Below, one piece after another: positions 30,682 through 39,944 of a DNA stretch of 64,000 nucleotides. Position 1 is the first letter of the stretch. Every line of letters starts with the position of its first letter. The position numbers and the translations under genes are program-made. Under the pieces are notes generated by a model that saw only the letters and a program-made list of their open reading frames with translations, did not search any database and had not been told where the DNA came from. The stretch spans positions 248,001-312,000 of the forward strand of contig JAMXHR010000001.1 of the NCBI GenBank assembly GCA_023955635.1. The letters run 5' to 3'. This stretch comes from Methanosarcina sp. ERenArc_MAG2 (GTDB lineage Archaea > Halobacteriota > Methanosarcinia > Methanosarcinales > Methanosarcinaceae).

Positions 30682-31050
30682 TCAAAACTTTCCGAGTTTC
30701 TGTACGCTTTCTTGCATGGGTTCGGGAGAAAACAGGCTTTTTTCACGCCTTTCAGTAAATTCCTCGAGAATGGATACAGGAATCTCAAAATCCAGAGGTG
30801 GAGGAGTAAGCGTTTCAAGTTCAAGTTCCTCTTCTTTCTGCCTGTCGAGCCTGAACCCCGGGAGGAAAAGGGCATAAAGTAAAAACAGGATAAAGATTAC
30901 ATACTCTCTGCCGTAAAGCGCCCATGAAACGTAACCTGTGCCCGCGAGAGAAAAAATTTGATTTATATAGGATGCGGGCCAGGATATGAAAGGGAGAGAT
31001 GAGGCCGCGGGATGGGCCAGCAGAAGGCTGAATATAAAAAGGAAAATCAA
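30682..31050 (-). CDS. Small membrane protein downstream of the TPR gene
   Basis: The 122-residue protein has two hydrophobic segments: residues 1-18 (IFLFIFSLLLAHPAASS) and about 48-68 (EYVIFILFLLYALFLPGF). An acidic, proline-containing cytoplasmic tail follows. It starts with TTG overlapping the TPR stop codon (TTGA), so it is translationally coupled to it. The function is unknown, but the pairing suggests it anchors or partners the TPR protein. Confidence 0.5.
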   Translation of the reverse strand: MIFLFIFSLLLAHPAASSLPFISWPASYINQIFSLAGTGYVSWALYGREYVIFILFLLYALFLPGFRLDRQKEEELELETLTPPPLDFEIPVSILEEFTERREKSLFSPEPMQESVQKLGKF

Positions 31051-33736
31051 TCCGAAACCTGCTTTTTCGGCAGGCTGCGTTCTTCAGTATCAAGCCACCA
31101 TTTCCACCAAACAGGTCTCAGAGGGCCTGTGCGGATACTTTTAAGGAGTATATATGCAGGCTTTTTTACTTCGACTGGAGTTTTCAGTTTCAGGCATTCA
31201 TCAAGCCTGTCTGCAGCTTTTCGAAAGTAGTGGGCTCTACAGTATAAAAGTCCCAGGAAATAAAGAGCATAAGCTTTCAGTTCGTTATCTCTGGATTTCT
31301 GGCAAATGGTTGCTTTTTCAAGTTTTCCTGCGGTTGCGAGAAGCATGTACCTGAAACGAGCACTATTTTTTTCAAAAGACGCTTCTGCATACATATACCT
31401 GGCATAAGCGTCCCAGAGCAAAAGTTTCAAGTCTTCCGAATCCAGGGCAAGAGCCCACCTGAAAGACTCAAGAGCATCTTTACAGACCTGTTCTTCAAGC
31501 TCTACTCTGCCTTTCAGGTTTCTTGAAAATGCATTTTCAGGGGCTGCTGCAATCGAAGCGTCGAGCTCTTTTAATGCGCCCCTACTGTTTCCGAGCCTGA
31601 AATAAAGCTCTGCAAGCCCGTTTCTGGCATGGAAGTTTTTCGGGTTTGCCTGGATTGCTTTTCTGTAAGCTCCGAGAGCTTTCTCGAAATCTTCCATCCT
31701 GGAACAGGCAAAACCCAGGAGGCAGGCGGGTAAATCAGAGTAGATACCCTCTACTGTGAGCTTTTCGAGGACTGCAGCAGCTTTCTCAAACTCCTGCAGC
31801 CTTATCAGGGCAAAAGCTTTCATAATCGAGGCCTGGGTATCTTCAGGATCGAAAAAAAGGATTCTATCAAACGCTTTCAGGGCTTTTTCCCATTCCCCGT
31901 AGTGCACAAAAAGAAGGCCTTTTCCGGAACATGCAATCTGTCCGTTTCCCGAAAATTCCCCGGCACTTTCGAAGGCTTTCAGGGCATCCTCATATCTGCC
32001 AAGAGCATCCAGGGCAAAACCCTTTGCACCTCTGAGCATTTTCAGCCTGGAGTTTTTTTCAGTGAGGTCCAAAATCCCGGATTTTTCCCTGTTCTCCTCA
32101 CTCTTTTCAGACTTTTCGGTCTCTATCGCTGCATAAACAGCCTTTTCCACCTCTTCGAAAGTTTCCAGGGCTTCTTCATACCTCCGTAGACACATGAGAG
32201 CAATTCCTCTGTAAATCCAGGGAGAGAAGTCTTTATGCTTGGTGCTCATGGCATTATCAAAAGCGTTAAGAGCTTCTTTGTATTCTCCGAGCTCGGCAAA
32301 AGCAAGTCCCCTGTATTTACACTCCTCATCCCCGATTATCCCTTCAGGCAGTTTCCCTGACAACTCAAGATATTTTTTAAAAGCTGTTTGAAGCTGGTTT
32401 TCAAGAGCCTCTCCAAAATCTTTTTCCTGATGTTTGAGCCGGGAAAGAATAACTCCCCGGTTATAGCGGGCAGGCAGGCTTTCATAATCAAGTTCAAGAA
32501 GTGTCTTATAAGCATCAAGGGATTCCCTGTATTTTCCAAGTTTACAGAGTGCATTTCCTTTTCCGTTCCAGGCAAAGAGGTTTTCAGGGTCAAGCCTGAT
32601 AGCCCTTCCGAAAGTCTCCAGTGCTCCTGAATAATCTTCAAGCTTATAGTATATCTCTCCAAGGCCGCTAAGAATGTAGCTGTTTTCAGGCCCGAGAGAA
32701 AGAGCTTTTTCATAAGTATGCAGAGCTTCGTAATATCTTCCGAGAGCCAGAAGGCAGTTACCTTCTCCTCCCCATCCCTCTGAACTGGTAGGATCGGCTT
32801 CAAGGGCTTTCCTGAAAGAGTCTAGGGATTCCTGGTAATTTCCAAGAGCCAGCAGGGCTTTTCCTTTGCCGATTTTTGCCTCTATAAGAGAGTTATCCAG
32901 CTGAAGAGCACTTTCAAATGCCTCAAGAGCTTCCCGGCACCTACCCAGCCCTCCGAGAAGTTTGCCTCTTTCGAGTTTTATCCGTGCGTTTCCGGGCTCA
33001 AGGATCAGGTTTTTTTCAAAAGCTGAAAGGGCCTCTTCTTTCCTTCCCATGACTTCGAAGATTCTACCCTGGATTTCCCAGGCAACTGCAGATGCAGGTT
33101 CTAGTTCCAGAGCCTTTTCACACGCTTTCAAAGCTTCTTTCCTTCTGCCCAGGGCAAGGTACGCTTTTGCCTCTCCTCCCCATGCCCCTGCATGTGAAGG
33201 CTCCAGCATCAGGGTTTTTCCATAAGCTTCAAGAGCATCCTCATTTTTCCCGAGGACAGCCAGGGATGCTCCTCTGTGGTACCATGCCATCAGGTTTTCG
33301 GGGTTAAATTCAGCAGCTCTCGTAAAAGCATCAAGGGCTTCTTCATTTCGCGAGAGCTGATTTAACGCAATCCCGCTGTAATACAGAGCTCCTGCATGTT
33401 TCGTATCTCTCTCAAGCACGCCTTCGAAAGCTTCAAGAGCCTGTTCAGGCAGTTTCAGGTATCCTAGTGTAAGCCCCTTAAAGTAGCGGGCAGGAATATT
33501 CTCAGGATCAAAAATAAGAGCCCTTTCAAAAGCTTGCAGAGCTTCTTTCGGTCGGTCCAGGTAGCGAAGTATATTTCCCCTGTACTGCCACGCAATGCTA
33601 TCCTGAGGGTTTACCTCAAGTACGGCATCGAAAGCCTCAAGCGCTTTCTCAAAATTTTTTCTGACCCAATCTGGTTTTTCAGGTTCAAAAGAGCAAGGGC
33701 TTTACTGTACCAGGCTCTGGCATAAAGAGAGTTCAT
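31047..33736 (-). CDS. Large tetratricopeptide-repeat protein, one frameshift
   Basis: About 895 residues are made almost entirely of TPR units of 34 residues. The pattern A-x-Y-x-x-G/A...L...Y-x-E/A-A-L-x-x-F/Y-x-K-A-L...P recurs more than twenty times, for example NLLAWNGKGNALCKLGKYRES-like units. TPR proteins are scaffolds for protein complexes. The first 25 residues or so, from the ATG at 33736, are in another frame; one base added to the T run at 33655-33660 joins them (SEKNFEKALEAFDAV). There is no signal peptide. The last 60 residues lose the repeat pattern and end RSLPKKQVSD. Confidence 0.82.
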
Positions 33737-34468
33737 AGGGCCTCAGAGATCTTTGAGTAAAATTCATCTAATTATATATGATACATAATATAAATACGGA
33801 CGCAGAAGAAAGTTACTGATTTATGGATGGCTATTTGCCCCTCCCTTTTGAACTCAACGGAGAAAATAAGAGCAAATAGAAAATGAAGAGCAAATAAAAA
33901 CTAGTTCGCTTCATTAGCAAAATATAGTATAAAATCGATTACAACGATTTAGAATCATTCAATCCTTAAGGATTGACGCAACACTAAATATATTTTTAAT
34001 ATTTTCTGGTATCCCCAAAATTTGCCATTAATCCCACTGCAATTGACTAAACGATCAAAAACCCAGAAAATAATAAAAAGTCTCATATTTTTAGTCCTAT
34101 TTACACTGTAAATGGAACTAAGACATGCAAACCACTACTTCTCTAAAATAAAATACCTTATTTTGTATGAAATACCGAAAAAAGCTTCTTTAGAGAGAAC
34201 TCCTCAACTTTTTGAAAATTATCTGTTTTGAAATTACAGCAAGATAAATCTGTAAATAATGTCCTGAGATTAAAAAACATCTTTTAGATGGTGAAATATG
34301 GAGTGATGGATATATTGTAACTTGGGGAATGGAACAACTTCCGATGTTATAAGAAACTCTGTTGAAAATCAGGGAAACACGGAAGAAAAAGAAACATATA
34401 AATAAATGAAAATAATTAATTTTAAATAATTTCCATTGTAACGAGAACTCTGAAGCGAAAATACCCCG
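33737..34468. other. Intergenic region
   Basis: A/T-rich sequence has TATA-like ATTATATATGATAC at 33770-33783, suitably placed for the TPR gene on the minus strand. One minus-strand open frame (34190-34510) is rich in Phe and Ser and lacks a ribosome site; I do not believe it is a gene. Confidence 0.35.
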
Positions 34469-34505
34469 TTGCTTGCAGCAGGGTACACCAGCGCAACTTT
34501 GATTT
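34469..34505 (-). other. Conserved 3' element, copy 1
   Basis: Read on the minus strand it has AAAGTTGCGCTGG, a short variable centre, and TGCAAGCAAC, with GTTGC and GCAAC able to pair. It lies 10 bases after the stop codon of the gene at 34515. Near-identical sequence lies after gvpN (41623-41659), and a shorter match after gvpM (36465-36480). It may be a terminator or an mRNA 3' structure. Confidence 0.45.
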
Positions 34506-34514
34506 GACAATTTT

Positions 34515-35105
34515 TCAATGCTTAACTAAGTCAAGAACTTCTATATCATGAGCTAATTTTGGAATCACGTTGTGCTCAGCCCCTATGAATAAAATTCCCA
34601 TTTCTTCGTTCTCCAGGGTATTGTTTATCCTTGAAGCTATGTATGCATCTCTTTGTTCAAGCAAAATATCTTTTCTTGCAACATATCTCTGTTTTGCCTC
34701 TTCTTTTTCTGCAGTGGAAGAATCCTTTAAGATCTCAAGCAATAGATTACGCTCTTCAATCAGAAGCTCAGGATTTTCAGTGGCAACGATCTTGGCTCCC
34801 TTTGCTACAATTTTTTTGATAACCTGGTAGTTCTTACTTCCGAGCTTTGCTGTATTGAGAACGATTTTCATTCCCATTTCCCCTTCACAGGGTAAGCCAT
34901 CCTGATAAATTCTAGTATGCTCAAGATCCAGATTAAGCTGAAAAATTTCCATTTCAAGTTCATCCCAGAATTTTTCAATCAGCTTCTGATTCTCTTCCCA
35001 TTTTTCCTTGCCGATTTTAGAAATAGCCGCAAGTATTAGTTCTTCACCTAAAGATCCCATATCTGCAGCGGTATGGACAATCCTTACATATACAAGCTTT
35101 CTCAT
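34515..35105 (-). CDS. Hypothetical protein
   Basis: The 196-residue protein is soluble and helical, starting MRKLVYVRIVHTAADMGSLG. The C-terminal block EEMGILFIGAEHNVIPKLAH resembles a conserved strand-turn motif seen in some uncharacterised archaeal and bacterial proteins of this size. The central part is rich in charged helices (AEKEEAKQRYVARKDILLEQ). No known catalytic motif is visible. It lies just downstream of the gas-vesicle region's PadR gene on the same strand. Confidence 0.65.
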   Translation of the reverse strand: MRKLVYVRIVHTAADMGSLGEELILAAISKIGKEKWEENQKLIEKFWDELEMEIFQLNLDLEHTRIYQDGLPCEGEMGMKIVLNTAKLGSKNYQVIKKIVAKGAKIVATENPELLIEERNLLLEILKDSSTAEKEEAKQRYVARKDILLEQRDAYIASRINNTLENEEMGILFIGAEHNVIPKLAHDIEVLDLVKH

Positions 35106-35140
35106 GTTCCCACGCTATCTAAGTCTTTACAGGAATCTTT

Positions 35141-35272
35141 TGCTCAAACTACGACTGAAACGCAAAAGTATGTTCCTCTATTTTGGAATTTTCTGAAAAA
35201 TTTCCTATCAATTTGGAGTTAACGTTGCTCATTATCCGATTGTAGAAATGGTTTGAATTTTAAGACAGCATC
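35141..35272. repeat. Degenerate MITE, family with TGTCTCAAAACT ends
   Basis: The right half (GTTGCTCATTATCCGATTGTAGAAATGGTTTGAATTTTAAG region, 35226-35265) aligns with the elements at 41407-41567 and 44484-44641; the left end is poorly preserved. Its right end overlaps the last codons of the PadR-type gene, which ends at 35260. Confidence 0.45.
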
Positions 35273-35640
35273 CTCTCATCTATGCACATTATAATATGGT
35301 CGAATGCTGCTTTGAATTCGTTTAACCGTTTATTGATAATCTGTCTCCCTTTTTCGGTGGGAACATAACACTTTGTTCTCAGGTCACCTTTTACTGTATC
35401 TATTTCCAGCACACCCTGTCTTTTTAATAAATATAATATTGAATATATTGCGCTCGGCGATATATACACGTGATACTTATAAAAAATTTCTTTTACTATA
35501 TACTGTCCAGACATCGAATTATTCTTTATTATAGAAAGTACTACAACGTTCAGATGTTTCTTTACTATGTCTTCAATGTAATCATTTTGGTAATGCCATT
35601 CAGAAGTTTGAATAATAAATTTATCATCTTCAGGATCCAT
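35260..35640 (-). CDS. PadR-type winged-helix regulator, candidate regulator of gas-vesicle genes
   Basis: The 126-residue protein has a winged helix: LNVVVLSIIKNNSMSGQYIV for helices 1-2, then SPSAIYSILYLLKRQGVLEI as the recognition helix and wing, then KCYVPTEKGRQIINKRLNEF. This is the PadR pattern (L-x-x-G-x-Y...P...IY-x-x-L-x-x-L). It lies 860 bases beyond the end of the gvp cluster on the same strand, with unusual direct repeats upstream. A role in gvp control is inferred from position only. Its C-terminus runs into a MITE end. Confidence 0.75.
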   Translation of the reverse strand: MDPEDDKFIIQTSEWHYQNDYIEDIVKKHLNVVVLSIIKNNSMSGQYIVKEIFYKYHVYISPSAIYSILYLLKRQGVLEIDTVKGDLRTKCYVPTEKGRQIINKRLNEFKAAFDHIIMCIDERMLS

Positions 35641-36464
35641 TGCTGCTTCACCTTAATCGATGCCAAAAATGTGAATACGACATTCAAATTTGAATTATCA
35701 AGTTATTATCATGTATAATCTCTTCATACCTTTTATTACATCGACTTTGCGTTCCCAATTAGACAGAATCATACATTTTACAATGTGTATATGGGCTTCA
35801 AGCCTCTGTTTTTAATACACTTCAAAGTTATTCTTCGTGATTATGATTTTTCAATATTTTGTATTTTTTTACAACATTGTACTGATACAATGCATTTTTT
35901 GTGATGAAATACTATATTAATTAGTAAAATCTGTCAAATTAAGGTACTACTTAGTAAAATCTGTCAAATTTGAGTTACATAAATTACTTGCCTCCTTTAA
36001 CTTATTTGTAATATAAGTTTTATTTTCATATAACAAATTAATAAATTAATTACACTTTTTAAAAAAAATATAGTTTCGAATGTAAATATGTGTGGTTACG
36101 TTACTCCATACTCTCTAACCACTGGAAGTATATTTGGGCATGGATAAACTCACTTTATGCTTTATAATCATGGAAAACACAAAAAGACATGGCAAAACTG
36201 TGTCTGTGTCTCCGTTATTCTATTTTTTCCGTGTTTTCCAGGATTCACCTATACGTTTTATATTGGTGAATTAATTTTGATACTTGAAAACAATTCTATC
36301 TCTAGTAATTTATTAAGTGTAAATTTTTAATGTTGATATTATAGTATTTTTTATATTATTAGCTTTTTGCTTTAAGATGAGTTACCCAGAAATACCATTT
36401 TATGAGATATTGCTCAGCTTCTTCTTATTTTTTGAATCCCAAAACTCTTGAGGGCCGAATTTAA
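35641..36464. other. Long A/T-rich gap between gvpM and the PadR gene
   Basis: It contains a pair of exact 20-bp direct repeats (35921-35970). A hairpin-flanked segment has TGGAAAACAC at 36172 and its complement at 36232-36241. ATTCACC...GGTGAAT occurs near 36244-36270. No gene is supported. The repeats could be regulator sites; the hairpin segment may be another small element. Confidence 0.45.
35921..35970. promoter_or_regulatory. Two exact 20-bp direct repeats, possible operator
   Basis: TTAGTAAAATCTGTCAAATT occurs at 35921-35940 and again at 35951-35970, 30 bases apart start to start (about three helical turns). They lie 280 bases upstream of the PadR-type gene start. Perfect short direct repeats on one face of the helix fit a dimeric regulator binding twice. 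Confidence 0.45.
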
Positions 36465-36480
36465 GCAGGGTACGCCGGCA
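36465..36480 (-). other. Conserved 3' element, short copy after gvpM
   Basis: The minus strand reads TGCCGGCGTACCCTGCTT, starting about 20 bases after the gvpM stop. It shares the GCYGGYGYACCCTGCT core with the element after the gene at 34515. Confidence 0.35.
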
Positions 36481-36499
36481 CAAATTTTATTCAGCCGAA

Positions 36500-37045
36500 T
36501 TATGCGTTATGAATTTCGCTTATAAGTGTGCTATGCACTTCACTTATATTTTGTGAATATACATGGAGACAACTGTCATTGTTAACCTTTATACACAATT
36601 CTTCCCGTTCTTTTTCCTCGCAAACATTTGTAACGACAGTGATTTCGCGTATATCTTTCAGTGCGACTTCATATAATAATTTATTAAAGCCTTTGTTCCA
36701 ACCAAACATTCTAAGATTTGTTAAATATATAAAACAGTAATTCCAGGTCTTACCCTGGTTATGGGAATAGGAACCATAAAATTTCATCATAGCTTCTTCT
36801 CCCGGCATAAGGGCTGGCTTGCTTACTCTATGCTCGAGTTCCCAAGCTCTTGTACTTTTGTCGAACTGTTCAAATATCCCGTATTCGAGCATTGTTTCAA
36901 TTCCAGCAGCTAATAGCTTGAGACTCAAACCTATCAGAGGTACGCCTGCAACTGAGATCAAAACATCGGCATTGAGAACAAGCCCTTTGTTAAGTAACCT
37001 GTCCAAAAATTCCACCAGTGTGTCCTCTTCACGTTCCGGTATCAT
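36500..37045 (-). CDS. gvpM: Gas-vesicle protein GvpM with extra C-terminal domain
   Basis: The first 70 residues are the GvpA/J/M fold (EEDTLVEFLDRLLNKGLVLN and ADVLISVAGVPLIGLSLKLL), needed in small amounts for vesicle nucleation. About 110 further residues follow (SKPALMPGEEAMMKFYGSYS through VHSTLISEIHNA). The strand-rich pattern and final helix look like a GRAM or bacterial PH-type lipid/protein-binding domain. Normal GvpM is about 80-90 residues, so this is an unusual fusion. The ATG overlaps the gvpL stop (ATGA). Confidence 0.85.
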   Translation of the reverse strand: MIPEREEDTLVEFLDRLLNKGLVLNADVLISVAGVPLIGLSLKLLAAGIETMLEYGIFEQFDKSTRAWELEHRVSKPALMPGEEAMMKFYGSYSHNQGKTWNYCFIYLTNLRMFGWNKGFNKLLYEVALKDIREITVVTNVCEEKEREELCIKVNNDSCLHVYSQNISEVHSTLISEIHNA

Positions 37046-37841
37046 GCTTGAAAATCCCTTTTAAGATCAACAAAACTAAAGGGTGCCCAGGGTCCTGTAA
37101 ACCTGACCGCGAACCCTTCACGCTCGTTTATTTGTTCAAGGACATGCCCCAGATTTTCGACATTTTTATTAGAAACAAGACAAGAAAGTGTAATCACAGA
37201 TTTTTTGCCCTTGTACTTCTCAGGAATATGAAACTTTTTTCCTCATGGATCAGCTGTTTTACAGTCTCATTTATAGCTTTTCCAAATTCGGTTCCAAGTT
37301 CTGAAAGTTCCTTTATTATGGCTTGATCCCGCCGGACATCAAACTGTTTTTTAAAAATGTAACTTTTTCCCTTGGACATTTCATCTATTTTTGCATTCAA
37401 TGCTTGAAGTTCAAGACTGTCTTTGAGAATCTTTTCAGCAAGTAATTTCGGATCATAAAAGATTTGGACTAAATACTCTGCAGTATCATTCAATCTTTCA
37501 AGTTCACCTTTAAAGGATTCATAGTTTTTCTGCAGCCAGGATCTTATGGTTTCGTCATCCCCGAGTACGACACATCCAAACGAAAATGGGAGTACTGTAT
37601 TAAATTTTTCAGTTATCTTGTCAATCGCATAGTTATGAGAGAATATCCATTCTTTTGCCTGTTGTTCATCCTTTGCTGGTTCGGGTTTCGTCTCTGAAAA
37701 ATGCACAGATGCAGCAATGTCTCTAAAGGCAATTGTATACACTAAATTGTCGTTAATTCCAATCGGCCCCAGGCTCTGTTCAGTGGCTGTATTGAGAATT
37801 GAGTAAAGATAAAGGCATTTCTCCTGTTGTATTTCTTTCAT
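37042..37841 (-). CDS. gvpL: Gas-vesicle protein GvpL (GvpF/L family), one frameshift
   Basis: GvpF/L proteins are minor vesicle components thought to help early assembly. The start is MKEIQQEKCLYLYSILNTA, and the family's FGCVVLGDDETI region follows. The frame breaks at the T run 37235-37240. With one base added the protein continues HEEKKFHIPEKYKGKKSVIT to the hallmark FTGPWAPFSFVDLKR and stops at 37042, overlapping gvpM. The reconstructed length is about 266 residues, which is normal. Its ATG overlaps the predicted gvpK stop. Confidence 0.85.
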
Positions 37842-38154
37842 TTTTTTCGGCCTCCTCAATCCACCTTGTTGGATTTAAGAATTTATCAATTACCTCATCT
37901 ACAACCTTATCAAGTCCGTCCCGCACAGAAAAAACACAATCTTCAAGTTCATTATCAGTTTTTATGACCTCAATTGCTTCATGCAGGTCCGAAAGGGCAT
38001 CTCCCAGCCTTTCAATCTCCTCGTCGCTCAAAGATTCATTTTCTATCCTCAACAATGCCTGTTTTTCAAGTAAGTCCTGAATAATTTCAACCAGAGCTAT
38101 AACAAGGCCCAATAATCCTTTCTTTAAATTTTTTTCATCGATATTAATTGACAT
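37838..38154 (-). CDS. gvpK: Gas-vesicle protein GvpK, ends uncertain through frame breaks
   Basis: The sequence is KKGLLGLVIALVEIIQDLLE followed by QALLRIENESLSDEEIERLG, the conserved GvpK core. It starts MSINIDEKN at 38154. As written, the frame is continuous with the upstream gvpH and reads on to 37780 over the start of gvpL. One extra base in the T run 37841-37847 would give EEAEKK and a stop overlapping the gvpL start. I regard the read-through tail and the gvpH fusion as probable artefacts. Confidence 0.8.
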
Positions 38155-38798
38155 CGTTTTCCTTTTTATCTTCAGCTGAAGTACCCCGTTCCTGTAGCTT
38201 TTCTCTTCGATCGATCCCGATTTACATGGCAACGATATTCTCTTACTGTAAATACCTGCAGAAATATCCAACTTATCGCCTTGAATTTCTATGTTTATGT
38301 CCTTCTCTTCTATATCAGGAATTTGAGCTATTACATAAACAGAATCCTGTTTTTCAAACACATCAAAAATCGGTTCCTTCGACTCTGGAACTTCTACTGT
38401 TACGTTTTTTACTTCTCTTGAAGCTGTGCCTGGAATTTTAGAAGATTCTTTTCTGGAAGACAGGGGTCTTATGGACAGTCCATAGCTTACTACTGGTTTG
38501 TTGCTCCAGCCGCTTTCAAGCCTGTGCTTTATTTCAAGATCTGTCTCAGCAATTTTCTGCTTAAATTCTGGGGAGGTATTTTCAAGAATTTTTACGATGC
38601 GACCGAAGCCCGGAATTGATCCTGCGATATCTCCCACAAAGCTGGAATGTTCGTAATCTGTAGCTCTGCTTTCTTCAAGTCTCTGTTCAAGTTCTTTAAT
38701 TCTATTTCCCAGGGCTTGGATTTTAGTTTCCAGGTCTTCGTTTTTTATGTCACCTTTTTTTCCTTCTCATCGTTATCCTTCTCATCACTATTACCCAT
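38144..38798 (-). CDS. gvpH: Gas-vesicle protein GvpH, Hsp20-like, frame breaks at both ends
   Basis: The central part has the small-heat-shock (alpha-crystallin) fold: EPIFDVFEKQDSVYVIAQIP, then DINIEIQGDKLDIS and SYRNGVLQLKIKRK. GvpH is thought to keep gvp proteins folded or soluble. The N-terminus, from ATG 38798 (MGNSDEKDNDEKEKK), joins a coiled-coil stretch (LETKIQALGNRIKELEQRLE) if one base is added to the T run at 38755-38761. At the 3' end a base added near 38157-38167 creates a stop overlapping the gvpK start. The reconstructed length is about 217 residues. Confidence 0.78.
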
Positions 38799-38881
38799 GG
38801 ATTGATCTCTCCCAATCAATTAAACTATAATTTTTTACGCAAATTATACTGTCTAAAATACTAAATTAGCAGTAACGACTA

Positions 38882-39295
38882 TTACGGTTGATTTTGTTCA
38901 TCAACTGTGTAAGTACCATCTTGATTAAGCTCTATGTAACTTGCGGGGATTATTGCATGTTTTTTCTTAGAAAGTGGACTTACCCATCCGCAGATTGGGC
39001 ATCCCTTTTCGATTAAAAACTTTTCTTCTTTTCGATTCCCACAATCCGGACAATTCGCATAGATTTCATGTGCTTTTTTCCAGGCAGGAGCATCAAGATT
39101 TGTCCCCGAAGGAAACTCAAGTCCGTATTTTGCTGCGGTTTCAAAGGATGCTAGAGTGGCTGTGATTTTAATTCCAAGAAGCTCAGTTCCCGCGACAGAT
39201 ACTGAAATATCAGCATTCAGTACAAGCCCTTTATCCAGAATCCTGTCTATTACATCCACAAGTCCCCCGGATTCTCTAACGACACTTCCGTTCAT
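38882..39295 (-). CDS. gvpJ: Gas-vesicle protein GvpJ fused to a zinc ribbon
   Basis: Residues 1-75 or so are a GvpA/J-type domain (LVDVIDRILDKGLVLNADIS and VSVAGTELLGIKITATLASF). A four-cysteine zinc ribbon follows: CPDCGN (residues 82-87) and CPICGW (98-103). A short tail ends NQDGTYTVDEQNQP. GvpJ is a minor vesicle protein involved in nucleation, usually about 100-110 residues without cysteines. The zinc ribbon is the unusual part and could be a protein or nucleic-acid contact. The frame is intact. Confidence 0.82.
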   Translation of the reverse strand: MNGSVVRESGGLVDVIDRILDKGLVLNADISVSVAGTELLGIKITATLASFETAAKYGLEFPSGTNLDAPAWKKAHEIYANCPDCGNRKEEKFLIEKGCPICGWVSPLSKKKHAIIPASYIELNQDGTYTVDEQNQP

Positions 39296-39360
39296 AATAT
39301 TTCTCCTTTCATAGTATTTCCTATTTTGATGATTTCAGATACGTACTTTATTTTGTACTT

Positions 39361-39377
39361 CGAATGCGTAATTCCTA
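39361..39377. repeat. Solitary IS end
   Basis: CGAATGCGTAATTCCTA matches the right end of the IS at 9585-10723 (CAAATGCGTAAGTCCTA) at 15 of 17 bases. No matching left end was found nearby. It lies between gvpJ and the next gene upstream and may be a leftover of an excised element. Confidence 0.45.
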
Positions 39378-39379
39378 GC

Positions 39380-39688
39380 TTATTTTCGTCTCTTTGGATG
39401 GCGTGTCACAGGATTCTGGGTCAAAAGTTTCGGGTAAAATTTCAGAGTATGGAAATCACTGGATTTTGTCTCAATCGTGATATTGTAATCATACTCAGCT
39501 TTCGAGCCAAAAGGCCCATTGGCTATGCCTGATCCGGATTTTTGACTGACTTTTTGATGATCCATTTCTTCAATTGATTTTAAAAAATTATACAATTCAG
39601 AAGGCTTTCCTTCGGCTTTTACAGATTTTGATTTATGTTCTTCCTTTCCATGCGAAAATTTATCAGGACAAGATGTCGGTTCTGACAT
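39380..39688 (-). CDS. Gas-vesicle cluster protein in the gvpI position
   Basis: About 102 residues start MSEPTSCPDKFSHGKEEHKS; the ATG overlaps the end of gvpG. It is charged and probably disordered at the start, then LYNFLKSIEEMDHQKVS, and a very basic end (VTRHPKRRK). In haloarchaeal clusters, gvpH and gvpI lie between G and J, and GvpI is small and basic, so I place it there by position. No sequence motif confirms it. The stop is next to the solitary IS end, so the C-terminus may have been altered. Confidence 0.5.
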   Translation of the reverse strand: MSEPTSCPDKFSHGKEEHKSKSVKAEGKPSELYNFLKSIEEMDHQKVSQKSGSGIANGPFGSKAEYDYNITIETKSSDFHTLKFYPKLLTQNPVTRHPKRRK

Positions 39689-39944
39689 TAAGATTCGTCT
39701 CCAGAACTCTTTCTGCAAATTTGAGTTGTTTCATGAGCTCGGTTCTTTTTTCCTCATATTCTTCCGTCGAGAGCTCATCAAACTCGTAGAGCATTTGATT
39801 TTCCTTTATCTTGTTTTTAATTTTGTCCAGGTTATAAAGTTCCCTATAAGCAAAGTCCCTTATTATTTCAATGTTAGAAATAAGATCTAGGCCGGGAATT
39901 GAAATCCCCAGCATTTTCAGTAATATATCGTCAAGGAGAAACAT
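39663..39944 (-). CDS. gvpG: Gas-vesicle protein GvpG
   Basis: The 93-residue protein begins MFLLDDILLKMLGISIPGLD and continues with the conserved helical ENQMLYEFDELSTEEYEEKR. This is the GvpG signature of an N-terminal FLLDDLL and a charged C-terminal helix pair. GvpG is a minor protein needed for assembly and interacts with GvpF/L. The ATG is adjacent to the gvpF stop (one-base overlap), and the end overlaps the next gene by 26 bases. Confidence 0.9.
   Translation of the reverse strand: MFLLDDILLKMLGISIPGLDLISNIEIIRDFAYRELYNLDKIKNKIKENQMLYEFDELSTEEYEEKRTELMKQLKFAERVLETNLNVRTDILS

Noticed and set aside
34190-34510. Minus-strand open frame of 106 residues after the gene at 34515
   Set aside because: It has low-complexity Phe/Ser-rich composition, no ribosome site, and covers the conserved 3' element; it looks like chance.
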